Assembly: GCF_038096175.1 (NCBI RefSeq)
Contig: NZ_CP151099.1
Coordinates: 7,108,001-7,172,000, forward strand
Reading direction: 5' to 3'
Length of the DNA: 64,000 nt
From: Nostoc sp. UHCC 0302
Lineage (GTDB): Bacteria; Cyanobacteriota; Cyanobacteriia; Cyanobacteriales; Nostocaceae
The translations under genes were made by a program, and so were the position numbers. This document shows positions 27,390-36,122 of this stretch, in pieces (within the stretch, counting starts at the first letter, position 1; every line of letters begins with the position of its first letter). The notes below the pieces were generated by a model, which saw only the letters and a list, made by a program, of their open reading frames with translations, was not told where the DNA came from and did not search any database.

Positions 27390-27617
27390 TCAGTCCTTAA
27401 AGACGATTTCACGCAGTGAACCGTCTGGTTTTTCTATTAAAACTCTTCCCCCTTGCTTAATTTCATTCCGTAAATAGTCTTCTGTGGCGATCGCTTGCCT
27501 GACTACGTGTGAACCTGTCGTGCCGCGGTGTTTAGCCAGATCGTTTAATTTTTGAACCATATCAGGAGGCAACGCGACGTTAATTCTCTTAGAATCAGAG
27601 GTTTGTATTCTGCCCAT
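27390..27617 (-). CDS. Ribbon-helix-helix (CopG-like) DNA-binding protein
   Basis: A 75-residue protein. SKRINVALPPDMVQKLNDLA followed by HRGTTGSHVVRQAIATEDYL is a classic ribbon-helix-helix domain (beta strand then two helices). The tail (GGRVLIEKPDGSLREIVFKD) is common in cyanobacterial members. Such dimers bind operators, often as autoregulators or antitoxins. No toxin follows; the next gene encodes a membrane protein, so regulation of its own operon is the simpler guess. Confidence 0.8.
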   Translation of the reverse strand: MGRIQTSDSKRINVALPPDMVQKLNDLAKHRGTTGSHVVRQAIATEDYLRNEIKQGGRVLIEKPDGSLREIVFKD

Positions 27618-27720
27618 ACATTGAAATATCCATTAAAAATTCTAATCTAATTATAACTAATAGCGCAATAATGGTGTAGTTTTGATGTATTCTTAACACA
27701 TTTTTCTCATTTCTGGTGGT

Positions 27721-27745
27721 AGGGATGTACAGTTTGTACACCCCT
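27721..27745 (-). promoter_or_regulatory. Hairpin between the 1045-aa gene and the ribbon-helix-helix gene
   Basis: On the minus strand AGGGGTGTACA and TGTACATCCCT can pair over 11 bp (one G-U) with a three-base loop. It lies in the 151-bp gap between two co-oriented genes. It lacks a T run, so it may be a processing or attenuation site, or the TGTACA palindromes may be a binding site. Confidence 0.35.
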
Positions 27746-27767
27746 GTTCCATGTATCCTTTCAGAAT

Positions 27768-30700
27768 TTAGCCAAGTAGGGGTATGCCTGTAACAGCTAC
27801 TGCTCCAGCGATCGCACTGACGACCAAGGAAGTCAAAGCTGTACCAAATAGCCACCAAGCAGCATTAGCAACGGTTTTTTTCGTTTCTTCAGCCTGCTTT
27901 CTAGCTTGCTTTTGAATCGCTTTTATGCGTTTTTGTGCTTCTATCTGAATGCGTTCGGCTCGTTGCAACACGCCATCCCGCGCCGCTTCTATTTGGTTGA
28001 TGATCCGGTTAGCATCCTCCTGGGAAATATCTTCACGAGAACTCAAAAGAGCAACTAGGGTTTCCCGATCAAATTGGCTGAGGCGATCGCGCAAAGCCTC
28101 AAATCCAGCTTGTGGATCGTCAAATAATTTAGCAAAGTCTTGCTTAATCCCTTCATAGTCGAGTTCGGAACGATTCAGGGAGTTGAGATAGTCGCGGACT
28201 TTCGCAAAAATCCCATCAATCGCTGACTGCACCCTATTCTGAATTTGCTGAAATTGTTCGACAATCGAACTGCGAACAGACTCAATCTGATCCACAATTC
28301 GGTTGGCTTCTTCTTCGGAGATATCTTCGCGTTGGGATAGTAGCGCCACAATTGTCGAACGGTCAAACTTAGAAACGCGATCGCTTAAACTGCCAATTCC
28401 AGCACGAGGAGAAGACAACAGCAATTGTAAATCACGCTTGATACCTTCTGGGTTGAGTTCTTCTTTGTTGGTATTACGCAGATAATCTTCGAGATTCGCT
28501 TCAAAATCTAAAACCTGTTGAGTAGTACGCTTTGCTAAGCGTTGCGGCGCTCTGACAATACTCCCAATTGCCTCTTGTACACGATCAATTATTTGATTAA
28601 CTTGCTCTTCGCTTAAGTCTCCCCGCTGACTCAAGAGTTTCACCAAAGTTTCCCGATCAACTTGAGATAATCGTGAGCGTAGTGCAGAAGCTCCAGCTTG
28701 TGGATCATTCAGTAATGTTTCCAAATCGCGCCTGATACCTTCTGGATCAAGTTCTTGCAAGTTAGTATTGCGGAGGTATTCTGCAATGGCGGTTGTAGTT
28801 TGCTCGTACTGTGCTTTCGCCTGATCTGCTACTTTTTGCGGTGCTTGCAAAACATTATCTCGCACTGCTTCTAGCTGATCGAGAATTTGGTTGACTTGCT
28901 CCTGGCTCAAATCTTGGCGTTGAGAGAGCAATTGCACCAATGTATCTCTGTCAAATTGCGATAAGCGTGAGCGCAGTAAGTTAATTCCTGCTTGCGGATC
29001 TTCTAGCAAAACTCTAAAATCACGCCTGATACCTTCAGGGTTCAGTTCTTCTTTATTAGTATTGCGCAAATAGTCTTCTACTCTTTGCCGCAATTCATCA
29101 GCTTTTGCTCTTGCTTGTTCTTGCAGTTCTCTACCACGATTCAAGACATTATCCCGGGTGCGTTCGAGTTGACTAACAATATTATTAGCTTCCTCTTCGC
29201 TAATATCTTGCCGCTGTTGAAGCAAGTTTATATAAGTATCACGGTCAAATTGCTGGAAGCGGTCGCTTAAATTTTCAAACCCAGCTTCTGGATCTTCTAG
29301 TAAATTAGTAAAGTCCCGTTCAATACTTTCTGGGTTGAGTTCTTCTTTGCCTGTCGCACGCAGATAATTTTCAATGCGGGTACGGAATTCTTGGTCTTGT
29401 TCTTGCGTCACAGCCTGTTTTACAATTTCTAGAACTTCCTGGCGATCGCTTTTCATTTGTTCAGAAATTTCTTTCACCCTGGCTTCGCTAAGATCACCCC
29501 GTTGGTTGAGTAACTCAGCAAAATACTCGGGATTTATTTCTTCCAATTCTCGCAGAACAGTTCTAGGATCTGCATTCAAATCATAAATAACTTCTCTGAA
29601 TTCATCTTTTAGCGTGACGCGGTTGAAATGCCAAGGAAACGAATTCAGTATGTAGTCTTCTACATCTGCTTTGATAGTGTTGTAACCCAATGCTGGAACT
29701 TTTTGGGCTATTTGCTCAGTCGTTTTATCTTTGAGCTTTTGTACTTCGTGAGTTATTTTTTCGACATCTATATCTTGAACGTTGTCTTTTAACTTTTGCA
29801 ACTGACTTCTGATTCTTTGGATATCGATATCGGAGATATTTACCTTATCTAGTACTGCTGGTACAGCAGCAGTCAAGCCATATTTTAGCGCTTGCTTGAT
29901 CACACCATTTCTACCATTACCTCCTTCTCTAATTGCAACTATTTGCTGAAGCCTTTCACCTAAATCTTCTGACTTTAACTCTTCAGGAGTCGCAGACTTT
30001 AGCAAATTAATCACTTGTTCAGTCGGATTTTTCCGAAAAGAAGCTTGTTTCCAAGCATCTTCTAGTTGATCAGCAATTTGATTGATATCTTCTTTAGATA
30101 AATCTGAGCGACTACTAATTAAATTGACAAAAGTCTCGCGATTAACATTTTGCAATTGGTCGCTACCAACCAGAGATTGTAAATCTACATCCCTCAATAT
30201 CTGGTCAAATTGGTTGCGAATTTCTTTGATATCCAGTTTTGGTATTGGCAGACTAGCTAAAGAACTTTGTAAGGTATTTCTCACACTTTCAGGGTCAAAG
30301 CCTGAAATCAATTCTCGTCGAACTGCGGCTGTAATTTCTTCAGCAGTAGAAACCATCTGTTGTTTTGCAGCATTAGCACTAATACCAGCAGTTGTTGTAC
30401 CCATCAGTGCTTGAAAACCAGATGTAACAGTACTGACGATAGAACCAATTAAAGAACCTACTGCTGATGAACCTAACCAGATTAGTATCGAGAAATAGGC
30501 AGACCAGATAACTACACCGATAATTGCTCCTAGAAATGCACTTTCGATTAAACTAAGTTTTACTGCAAGAAAACAAGCAATAAATAATGCAATACTAGCC
30601 GTTATCAGCGCCCAAGAACCAACTTTAGCTTGAACTCCACGAATTTTTCTCCCCCAACTTTCTGACTCGTCATCATTATCTGATTCATCTGAGTCATTGT

Positions 30701-30905
30701 CTAAAGCTGAAATTCCTACAGCTACAGAAAAGTTTGTAAATAATAATTGGAAGGCAAATGCCATTGAAACACCAGCTATTAATGCCGTCAAAAATTTCGG
30801 CCCAGAAAAGACAACTGATGCTTCTTCTGGAGTTAATACTTGCTGAGCTAAGGTTATTGGTGCTAACCCAAAGATTAGGCAGTCCAAGTTCAAAGTTTGA
30901 AACAT
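27768..30905 (-). CDS. Large membrane protein with about 98-residue helical repeats
   Basis: 1045 residues. Three hydrophobic segments lie near the N-terminus (about 36-66, 96-118, 122-160, separated by a very acidic loop DNDSDESDNDDESE) and one at the extreme C-terminus (about 1015-1044). Between them is a long charged helical region. Five clear repeats begin near residues 510, 609, 708, 806 and 904; each reads roughly YLRNTNKEELNPEGIRRDF..LL.DP.AG...L..RLSQFDRDT...LLSQR.DIS.EEANRI..Q. Degenerate copies lie around 225-290 and 415-500. I know no function; the design suggests a membrane-tethered scaffold or a rod. It heads a run of four minus-strand genes. Confidence 0.8.
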   Translation of the reverse strand: MFQTLNLDCLIFGLAPITLAQQVLTPEEASVVFSGPKFLTALIAGVSMAFAFQLLFTNFSVAVGISALDNDSDESDNDDESESWGRKIRGVQAKVGSWALITASIALFIACFLAVKLSLIESAFLGAIIGVVIWSAYFSILIWLGSSAVGSLIGSIVSTVTSGFQALMGTTTAGISANAAKQQMVSTAEEITAAVRRELISGFDPESVRNTLQSSLASLPIPKLDIKEIRNQFDQILRDVDLQSLVGSDQLQNVNRETFVNLISSRSDLSKEDINQIADQLEDAWKQASFRKNPTEQVINLLKSATPEELKSEDLGERLQQIVAIREGGNGRNGVIKQALKYGLTAAVPAVLDKVNISDIDIQRIRSQLQKLKDNVQDIDVEKITHEVQKLKDKTTEQIAQKVPALGYNTIKADVEDYILNSFPWHFNRVTLKDEFREVIYDLNADPRTVLRELEEINPEYFAELLNQRGDLSEARVKEISEQMKSDRQEVLEIVKQAVTQEQDQEFRTRIENYLRATGKEELNPESIERDFTNLLEDPEAGFENLSDRFQQFDRDTYINLLQQRQDISEEEANNIVSQLERTRDNVLNRGRELQEQARAKADELRQRVEDYLRNTNKEELNPEGIRRDFRVLLEDPQAGINLLRSRLSQFDRDTLVQLLSQRQDLSQEQVNQILDQLEAVRDNVLQAPQKVADQAKAQYEQTTTAIAEYLRNTNLQELDPEGIRRDLETLLNDPQAGASALRSRLSQVDRETLVKLLSQRGDLSEEQVNQIIDRVQEAIGSIVRAPQRLAKRTTQQVLDFEANLEDYLRNTNKEELNPEGIKRDLQLLLSSPRAGIGSLSDRVSKFDRSTIVALLSQREDISEEEANRIVDQIESVRSSIVEQFQQIQNRVQSAIDGIFAKVRDYLNSLNRSELDYEGIKQDFAKLFDDPQAGFEALRDRLSQFDRETLVALLSSREDISQEDANRIINQIEAARDGVLQRAERIQIEAQKRIKAIQKQARKQAEETKKTVANAAWWLFGTALTSLVVSAIAGAVAVTGIPLLG

Positions 30906-31766
30906 ACTATTTTCTCACTTGCACTCAATCAAAATCCATTTCTTGATAGAATGGCTTAATTTAGTAGTTTAGATAACTATTACAATAGGCTTACCCTTTC
31001 TTAGGTAATATATCTCTTGTCCAAAGGTTATATTTTTGTATTAATTCTGTATCAAAAAATAGTATATAAATATTTAAGTTTTTTTACATATATTTAAGAA
31101 TTAACAAAATAGTAGAATTTAAATTTACAAGAATTAAAACATCAATTAATAATATATAAATCATATATTATTCCTAATAGCGAATAGATTTCTATAGCTA
31201 TCTTAAAAAAGAATTAACTTCATTTAACAGTATATTAAAGAAAAATATTTTATTATTTATTATGTCCTTACTGTATAAAAAATAATTTCTGAATATAATC
31301 TATAAAACAAAAACACAATTTTATTTTTTGTAATATTAAGGTAAATATGGCTTCTGCCTTGGAGTTAACAAACTTTAGATATTTAAAATTACATATTATT
31401 TCCTAGAAAATTAGCACAATAAAGTACTAATTTAACTACTAAAATTATAGTCTTTTTATAATTATGTACACTTAGAATTAGGTTTATTGATCATTAGAAT
31501 TAATGAATATAATCTTTTATATCTTAATAGCAATATTTAAAAATATTGTTGAAATCTAATTTATTAAAACGCTTTAGCTAAATAAATTAGAGTTTATACT
31601 GGCTAATTTTTACTCATTTAGATAAAATCACCTATGCCTGATGACATAGATAAAAATTATTCCAACAGATTGATGAAAAATAAATCAAAAAATGTAGAAA
31701 TATGAGTAGTGTCATCTATAAATTTGTTTGTTGTGAAAAAGTGATTTTTACACTGGAGAGAAAAGA
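30906..31766. other. Very AT-rich divergent intergenic region
   Basis: About 860 bp, far richer in A and T than the flanking genes and without an open frame worth calling. It separates the divergent 1045-residue membrane-protein gene and the YflT-like gene, so it should hold both promoters and long leaders. I see no tRNA or strong GC hairpin. Confidence 0.55.
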
Positions 31767-33410
31767 ATGGTTGTAGGTGTACATAAGCGTGCTGTAGGCG
31801 TGTTTTCTAGTCGTCGTGATGTAGAAGAAGCGCTACATGAATTAAAAGCTGCTGGCTTTGACATAAACAGAGTATCGGTCATAACCCAAGATGGAGACCG
31901 TAATGATATTGCTGGTGCTGAAGTACGCGATCGCGTTGGCGATAAAGCTGATGATGGTGCGAAAGTCGGTGCAGTTTCCGGCGGTACTTTGGGCGGATTG
32001 ACTGGCTTATTAGTCGGTCTTGGCACTTTGGCAATCCCAGGAATAGGGCCAATTATGCTAGCAGGAGCAGCAGCAACTGCCCTGGCTACCACTCTAGCAG
32101 GCGCTGGCATTGGTGCAGTAGCTGGTGGTTTACTTGGTGCATTGGTTGGTTTGGGAATTCCCGAAGAACGAGCCAAAGTTTATGATGAACGTGTAAGACG
32201 AGGACACTATCTATTGATCATAGATGGTACAGAAGCCGAAATCGCTAGAGCAGAAGCAATTTTAAATCGTCGGGGTATTGAAGATTTTGGTGTTTACGAC
32301 TATCCAGGTGAATACCCTACGGCGGGTGCTAGTCATGGTAATGTTGTTGGCAGCAAACACGCAGTAGGTTATTTTTCTCATCGTCATGATGCAGAAGCTG
32401 CTATTAATGATTTGCGGAATGCAGGCTTTCCTTTAAGTCAAATTTCCTTAGTTCACAGAGAACCTTTGCATAGAGACTCTTTTGCAGGTATCCATGTGAG
32501 CGATCGCTGGGACTCTAACCGCTGGCGGCTACCAGATACCCGCACTCACTTCTACAATGAGCGGATCAATCAAGGAGATTATATTCTCGTCGTTAGTGGT
32601 ACAGACGCTGATATCCAACGCGCTACTGGCATAATCAGCCGTCATGGAATTCAACAGTGGCAAACTTACGACGCCAACGCATCTACTACTGGTACTGGAA
32701 TTGGATCAGTTGGAACTGGATCTGTGCAGGGAACCAGACGCGGAATTGGCGTATTTTCTCATCGTCGAGATGCAGAAGCCGCACTTACAGAATTGCGAAA
32801 TGCTGGTTTTCCACTAAGTAGAGTTTCTATTATCGCCAAAAATACAAACGGTCATAGTATTGCTGGTGTAGATGTAGATAGAAATGCCGATAGAGGCAAT
32901 AAAGCAGACGATGGTGCAAAAGCCGGGGCTGCTACAGGCGGTGCATTAGGCGGTTTAGGCGGATTATTAGTTGGTCTTGGTGCTTTAGCGATTCCTGGAG
33001 TAGGGCCTGTAATTGCAGGTGGCGCAGCTGCAACTGCGATCGCAACTACCTTAGCTGGCGGTGCTATTGGTGCAGCAGCTGGGGGTATTGTTGGCGGACT
33101 CGTTGGCTTAGGAATTCCAGAAGACCGGGCGCGAGTATATAGCGATCGCTTCCAAAAAGGTGATTACTTAGTAATAATCGATGGTACAGAATCTGAAATT
33201 CGCCACGCTGAAACAATTCTCAAACGTCGCGGTATTGAAGAATTTGCTATCTATGATGGCAGTGATTTAAGTGAACATCGCCCTGGTTTCGACCGAGCTA
33301 GCCATCATGGCACATCAGTTGCTGATCCTGTTCGCAGCAATTATGCAGCAGAGACTCATGGAGACGATCCTGCTGTGGTGATTGTTGATCATCGGGATGA
33401 AATAGTCTAA
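31767..33410 (+). CDS. Three-domain YflT/general-stress-protein-17M-like protein with glycine-zipper segments
   Basis: 547 residues made of internal repeats. Units 1 (about 5-180) and 3 (about 323-497) each have a ferredoxin-like half-domain (RAVGVFSSRRDVEEALHELK, GIGVFSHRRDAEAALTELR), then a glycine-rich hydrophobic stretch (GGLTGLLVGLGTLAIPGIGP and its match) that could form a membrane hairpin, then RGHYLLIIDGTEAEI...RGIEDF. Unit 2 (about 195-302) lacks the hydrophobic insert. A polar tail ends the protein. The family responds to stress in other bacteria; the biochemical role is unknown. Unit 2 is closest to the domain in the protein at 25683. Confidence 0.85.
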   Translation: MVVGVHKRAVGVFSSRRDVEEALHELKAAGFDINRVSVITQDGDRNDIAGAEVRDRVGDKADDGAKVGAVSGGTLGGLTGLLVGLGTLAIPGIGPIMLAGAAATALATTLAGAGIGAVAGGLLGALVGLGIPEERAKVYDERVRRGHYLLIIDGTEAEIARAEAILNRRGIEDFGVYDYPGEYPTAGASHGNVVGSKHAVGYFSHRHDAEAAINDLRNAGFPLSQISLVHREPLHRDSFAGIHVSDRWDSNRWRLPDTRTHFYNERINQGDYILVVSGTDADIQRATGIISRHGIQQWQTYDANASTTGTGIGSVGTGSVQGTRRGIGVFSHRRDAEAALTELRNAGFPLSRVSIIAKNTNGHSIAGVDVDRNADRGNKADDGAKAGAATGGALGGLGGLLVGLGALAIPGVGPVIAGGAAATAIATTLAGGAIGAAAGGIVGGLVGLGIPEDRARVYSDRFQKGDYLVIIDGTESEIRHAETILKRRGIEEFAIYDGSDLSEHRPGFDRASHHGTSVADPVRSNYAAETHGDDPAVVIVDHRDEIV

Positions 33411-33585
33411 CTCAAGGTTGGTTGTTATCACAATCAAACTTCAAGTACTGGTTCTTTTCTGTAATCAGATATCAAAATTTTCTTCGACAGGAGCAAGAAG
33501 ATAAAAACTTGCTCCTAGAAAAGAACTTGCTCCTCATTAATGTCACAAATATCAGCAAAATTCACACTTATCCAGAATTAAACAT

Positions 33586-34053
33586 ATGCGAAAGCTAACC
33601 CCCCTCTTAATTAGTTGCCTTTTGGTTTTTGGCGCTGCTGCTTGTGATAACGCTTCTAAAACAAGTGAGTCTGCTCCCAATAATCCCAATGAAGTGGCAC
33701 AAACACCGAATGCTAGCGCTACAGAAGCTGCTCAAAAAGATGCTCAGAGTGAAGTTCGTAGAAGACAATTAAATGAGGATATCCGCGCTCGTGAACAGCG
33801 GAATCAGGCCACTGGTGGAGATACAAACAGAGCGGCAGGTGACCTTTCGAGCGAAGTTCGCTCCAAATTGGAAGCTAATATACCCAATAGTCAAATAACA
33901 GTTGATGCTACAAAAGATGGAACTGTTACTGTCGGCGGGACTGTAGGTAATCAGCAACAGTTGGCGAAAATTGAACCTTTAGCAAAGCAAATTAAAGGTG
34001 TCAAAAATGTAGTAGTAAAAACAGTTGTCGCCCCAGCAAAACCAAATCGGTAG
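33586..34053 (+). CDS. BON-domain lipoprotein
   Basis: 155 residues. A lipoprotein signal peptide (LLISCLLVFGAAACDN, Cys20) is followed by a disordered Ala/Asn/Glu-rich linker and one BON domain at about 85-150 (VRSKLEANIPNSQITVDA, GTVTVGGTVGNQQQLAKI, IKGVKNVVVKTVV). BON domains bind phospholipids or stabilise the envelope under osmotic stress. It follows the YflT-like gene by 175 bp on the same strand, which suits an envelope-stress role. Confidence 0.88.
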   Translation: MRKLTPLLISCLLVFGAAACDNASKTSESAPNNPNEVAQTPNASATEAAQKDAQSEVRRRQLNEDIRAREQRNQATGGDTNRAAGDLSSEVRSKLEANIPNSQITVDATKDGTVTVGGTVGNQQQLAKIEPLAKQIKGVKNVVVKTVVAPAKPNR

Positions 34054-34192
34054 ATCGGCAAAGGTAAACTCATAAGGTCTTAATTAGTGTCAGTTGTCAG
34101 TAATAATATTGACAACTGACGACTATAATGTTTACGTTTATTTAAGCTCAGTCACTTATAAAAACTGTAGTAATAGCCAAAAAAGAAAAACT

Positions 34193-34627
34193 ATGGCAAC
34201 CGAACAACAGCAACTGGAACCCATCAATAATACCTCACCACAAGCTACGTTAGCGCTTGAGGGTACAGATACTGCAAACTTGCCAAAGCTACCACCAGCT
34301 CCTGAAGTGGAATCTCAATGGCAACGTATTAGCAGACAAACTTCTGAATTTTTAGCGCAACTGCCCGAATACTTAAGTAGGTTTTTTAGCGACTACAAGC
34401 AGCCTTTACTCACAATCGCTTTAATATTAGCGGCAATTGTTACAGTTAGGATAGTGCTAGCGGTCTTGGATGCAATAAATGATATTCCACTACTATCACC
34501 CACTTTTGAATTGGTTGGAATTAGTTACGCCGCTTGGTTTACGTTTCGATATCTCCTGAAAGCCTCAACTCGGCAAGAATTATCTGAGGAGATTCAATTG
34601 CTGAAAAAGCAAATTGTGGGCGAATAA
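34193..34627 (+). CDS. CAAD-domain membrane protein
   Basis: 144 residues from the ATG at 34193; the frame is open 33 codons further up, but that part has no family features. The C-terminal 90 residues match the CAAD domain first known as an appendage of cyanobacterial aminoacyl-tRNA synthetases: two transmembrane helices (PLLTIALILAAIVTVRIVLA and ELVGISYAAWFTFRYLL) separated by DAINDIPLLSPTF, with an amphipathic helix after (ELSEEIQLLKKQ). Stand-alone CAAD proteins are thylakoid-membrane proteins (CURT1-like in plants). A perfect hairpin follows the stop. Confidence 0.9.
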   Translation: MATEQQQLEPINNTSPQATLALEGTDTANLPKLPPAPEVESQWQRISRQTSEFLAQLPEYLSRFFSDYKQPLLTIALILAAIVTVRIVLAVLDAINDIPLLSPTFELVGISYAAWFTFRYLLKASTRQELSEEIQLLKKQIVGE

Positions 34628-34633
34628 ATTTAA

Positions 34634-34662
34634 AAACTAATAGGCTAGTAGCCTATTAGTTT
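34634..34662 (+). terminator. Perfect hairpin after the CAAD gene
   Basis: AAACTAATAGGCT and AGCCTATTAGTTT pair perfectly over 13 bp around the loop AGT. It starts 7 bp after the stop codon and its descending arm ends in TTT, so it is a good candidate intrinsic terminator. Confidence 0.65.
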
Positions 34663-34664
34663 AA

Positions 34665-34788
34665 TAGACCTCTTATAAAAGTCCCTAACACCCCACCCCC
34701 AACCCCTCCTCTTACCAAGGGGAGGGGAGCGTTTGCATCAGTAAATGCGGGGTGGGGTTCTTTATTTTTGATTTATGCAAGAGGTCTA
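34665..34788. mobile_element. MITE-like element with TAGACCTCTT ends
   Basis: TAGACCTCTT at 34665-34674 is the exact inverse of AAGAGGTCTA at 34779-34788. The interior has the CACCCCCAACCCCTCCTCTT / AAGGGGAGGGG type hairpin common in cyanobacterial short repeats. A direct repeat of TCAAGAGGTCTAATATTTAA-like sequence follows (to about 34815). No coding capacity. Confidence 0.55.
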
Positions 34789-34826
34789 ATATTTAATCAA
34801 GAGGTCTAATATTTAATACTGTTAGC

Positions 34827-34915
34827 TAAGTAAGTGGACATAAAAGTTTGTAGTTTGCTTGTTTTTGAAGACATCGTAAACTACAAACTTTAGTTTATCC
34901 ATGTCTACTTATTTA
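34827..34915. mobile_element. Short inverted-repeat element with TAAGTAAGT ends
   Basis: Outer ends TAAGTAAGTGGACAT and ATGTCTACTTATTTA are imperfect inverted repeats; inside them AAAGTTTGTAGTTT and AAACTACAAACTTT are perfectly inverted. The outer end resembles that of the element at 7975-8152. About 89 bp, no coding capacity. Confidence 0.55.
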
Positions 34916-34919
34916 CACA

Positions 34920-34950
34920 CCTATAGGATAGATGCTGTCTATCCTATAGG
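34920..34950. repeat. Perfect 13-bp inverted repeat
   Basis: CCTATAGGATAGA and TCTATCCTATAGG pair without mismatch around the loop TGCTG. It immediately follows the preceding inverted-repeat element. No T run follows, so it is not an obvious terminator. Confidence 0.6.
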
Positions 34951-35197
34951 TTCTTAGCAGTTAATTTATTAAATATAAAAATAAAAATCATACAGAGGCT
35001 TATTTCAACCTATTTGCATAGCATTTTAAATATTGATTGTGTTTGTTTATAACTACCTTTCAAATACATCCAGAGATAGAGAATAATAAATTATTTTTTC
35101 ATTGCAGTCACTTCTAAAGATAGTAGATTTGAGATGAGTTACAGCCTAATCTAGTTCTCGAAGTTATTTAACACATTCTTTAACGAGGACATAATTT

Positions 35198-35605
35198 ATG
35201 GCTAATGATAAAGTTAATAGAGCTGTAGACTCATCAGATAGAGCGCAAGCAGATAATTATGATCGCGTCATCATTCCAGCTGAAACTGCTGCTCGTAAAG
35301 AAAGAGAAGGAGATAAGTACAAAACACTTCCCACAGAACAGAGGGAAGCAGATGCACCTACAGATGATCAAACTGATGCAGGAAGCATACGCACCACTGA
35401 CGGCTACACCATAGACAAAGAAGGTCTGTCCAACAACTATGCAGTTGAGCCGGAAATGTACTACGAAGTTCCTGGTGATGCACGCAAGCAAGCAGAAGAA
35501 GAGACTGCACAGCGGGTTGAAGAACTCGGAGAAATCAACCAGGATGAAGAAGGTAAGTTAACAGAAGATGGTGATACACGAGGTAGAGGCCCAGGAATAA
35601 TTTAA
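35198..35605 (+). CDS. Hydrophilic acidic protein, probably disordered
   Basis: 135 residues with many Asp, Glu, Lys, Gln and Thr and almost no hydrophobic core, no signal peptide and no membrane segment. Features include RVIIPAETAARKEREGDKYK, IRTTDGYTIDKEGLSNNYAVE and a Glu-rich end. The ATG follows TAACGAGGACATAATTT, with GAGGA as a likely ribosome site. I do not recognise a family; composition resembles hydrophilic stress proteins, which suits its neighbours, but that is only suggestive. Confidence 0.7.
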   Translation: MANDKVNRAVDSSDRAQADNYDRVIIPAETAARKEREGDKYKTLPTEQREADAPTDDQTDAGSIRTTDGYTIDKEGLSNNYAVEPEMYYEVPGDARKQAEEETAQRVEELGEINQDEEGKLTEDGDTRGRGPGII

Positions 35606-36122
35606 TTATTTCAATCTTCAACAGAGATTAATGCAGAATAACTACAATCTGTGAAGTATAACTCTAATATGTACTCGGCTCAGAGATTAGCACCTCATAA
35701 CCAAGTTTGAATTTCACTTCCTAAGAAAAAACCCCATAACATCTGTCACTTTTTCCTGGGTGCTATTACACGTTGAAAGGCTAAGAAGGCAACTTGTACA
35801 GACGCGATTCATCGCGTCTGTACTTTTATATTTTGGACTTGTGATCAGCACTTAAATACTTCTCCCTCTTTTGTCAGAGTGGGAAAACCCAATTAGTGAA
35901 ACCCTTTTGGCGCTTTAATTTCCGCTTTTTAACTATAAATTTTAGTTACTGTTAGAAAATAAAGCCTCAAAGCTTGATTCATTCCGAGTTTCAGAATTTA
36001 GGTTCGATTATTGTTTTCCGAGAGTGACAAAACAGGGATTACTAGGAAGATAGGGCGATCGCTTTTAATATCAATGCGTAACCAAGTTTGATAAATTGGG
36101 CTTGTAAGTTTTGGTGTAACCT
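35606..36122. other. Intergenic region with a 28-bp palindrome
   Basis: About 520 bp without a gene. The only structured part is the palindrome at 35796-35823, listed separately. It should contain the promoter of the AraC-type gene. Confidence 0.5.
35796..35823. repeat. 28-bp palindrome, GTACAGACGCGAT/ATCGCGTCTGTAC
   Basis: A perfect inverted repeat with a two-base centre (TC). Related uninterrupted copies are at 48821-48848 (imperfect) and 53594-53621, and inside both copies of the 103-bp MITE. Three further copies carry an insert (42293-42351, 43865-43923, 48934-48992). Confidence 0.75.

Noticed and set aside
27595-27858. Minus-strand 87-codon frame
   Set aside because: Overlaps the ends of two supported genes in another frame and has no family features.
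28303-30414. Several plus-strand frames opposite the 1045-residue gene
   Set aside because: Their Ser/Arg-rich translations are mirror images of the helical repeats; no starts or domains.
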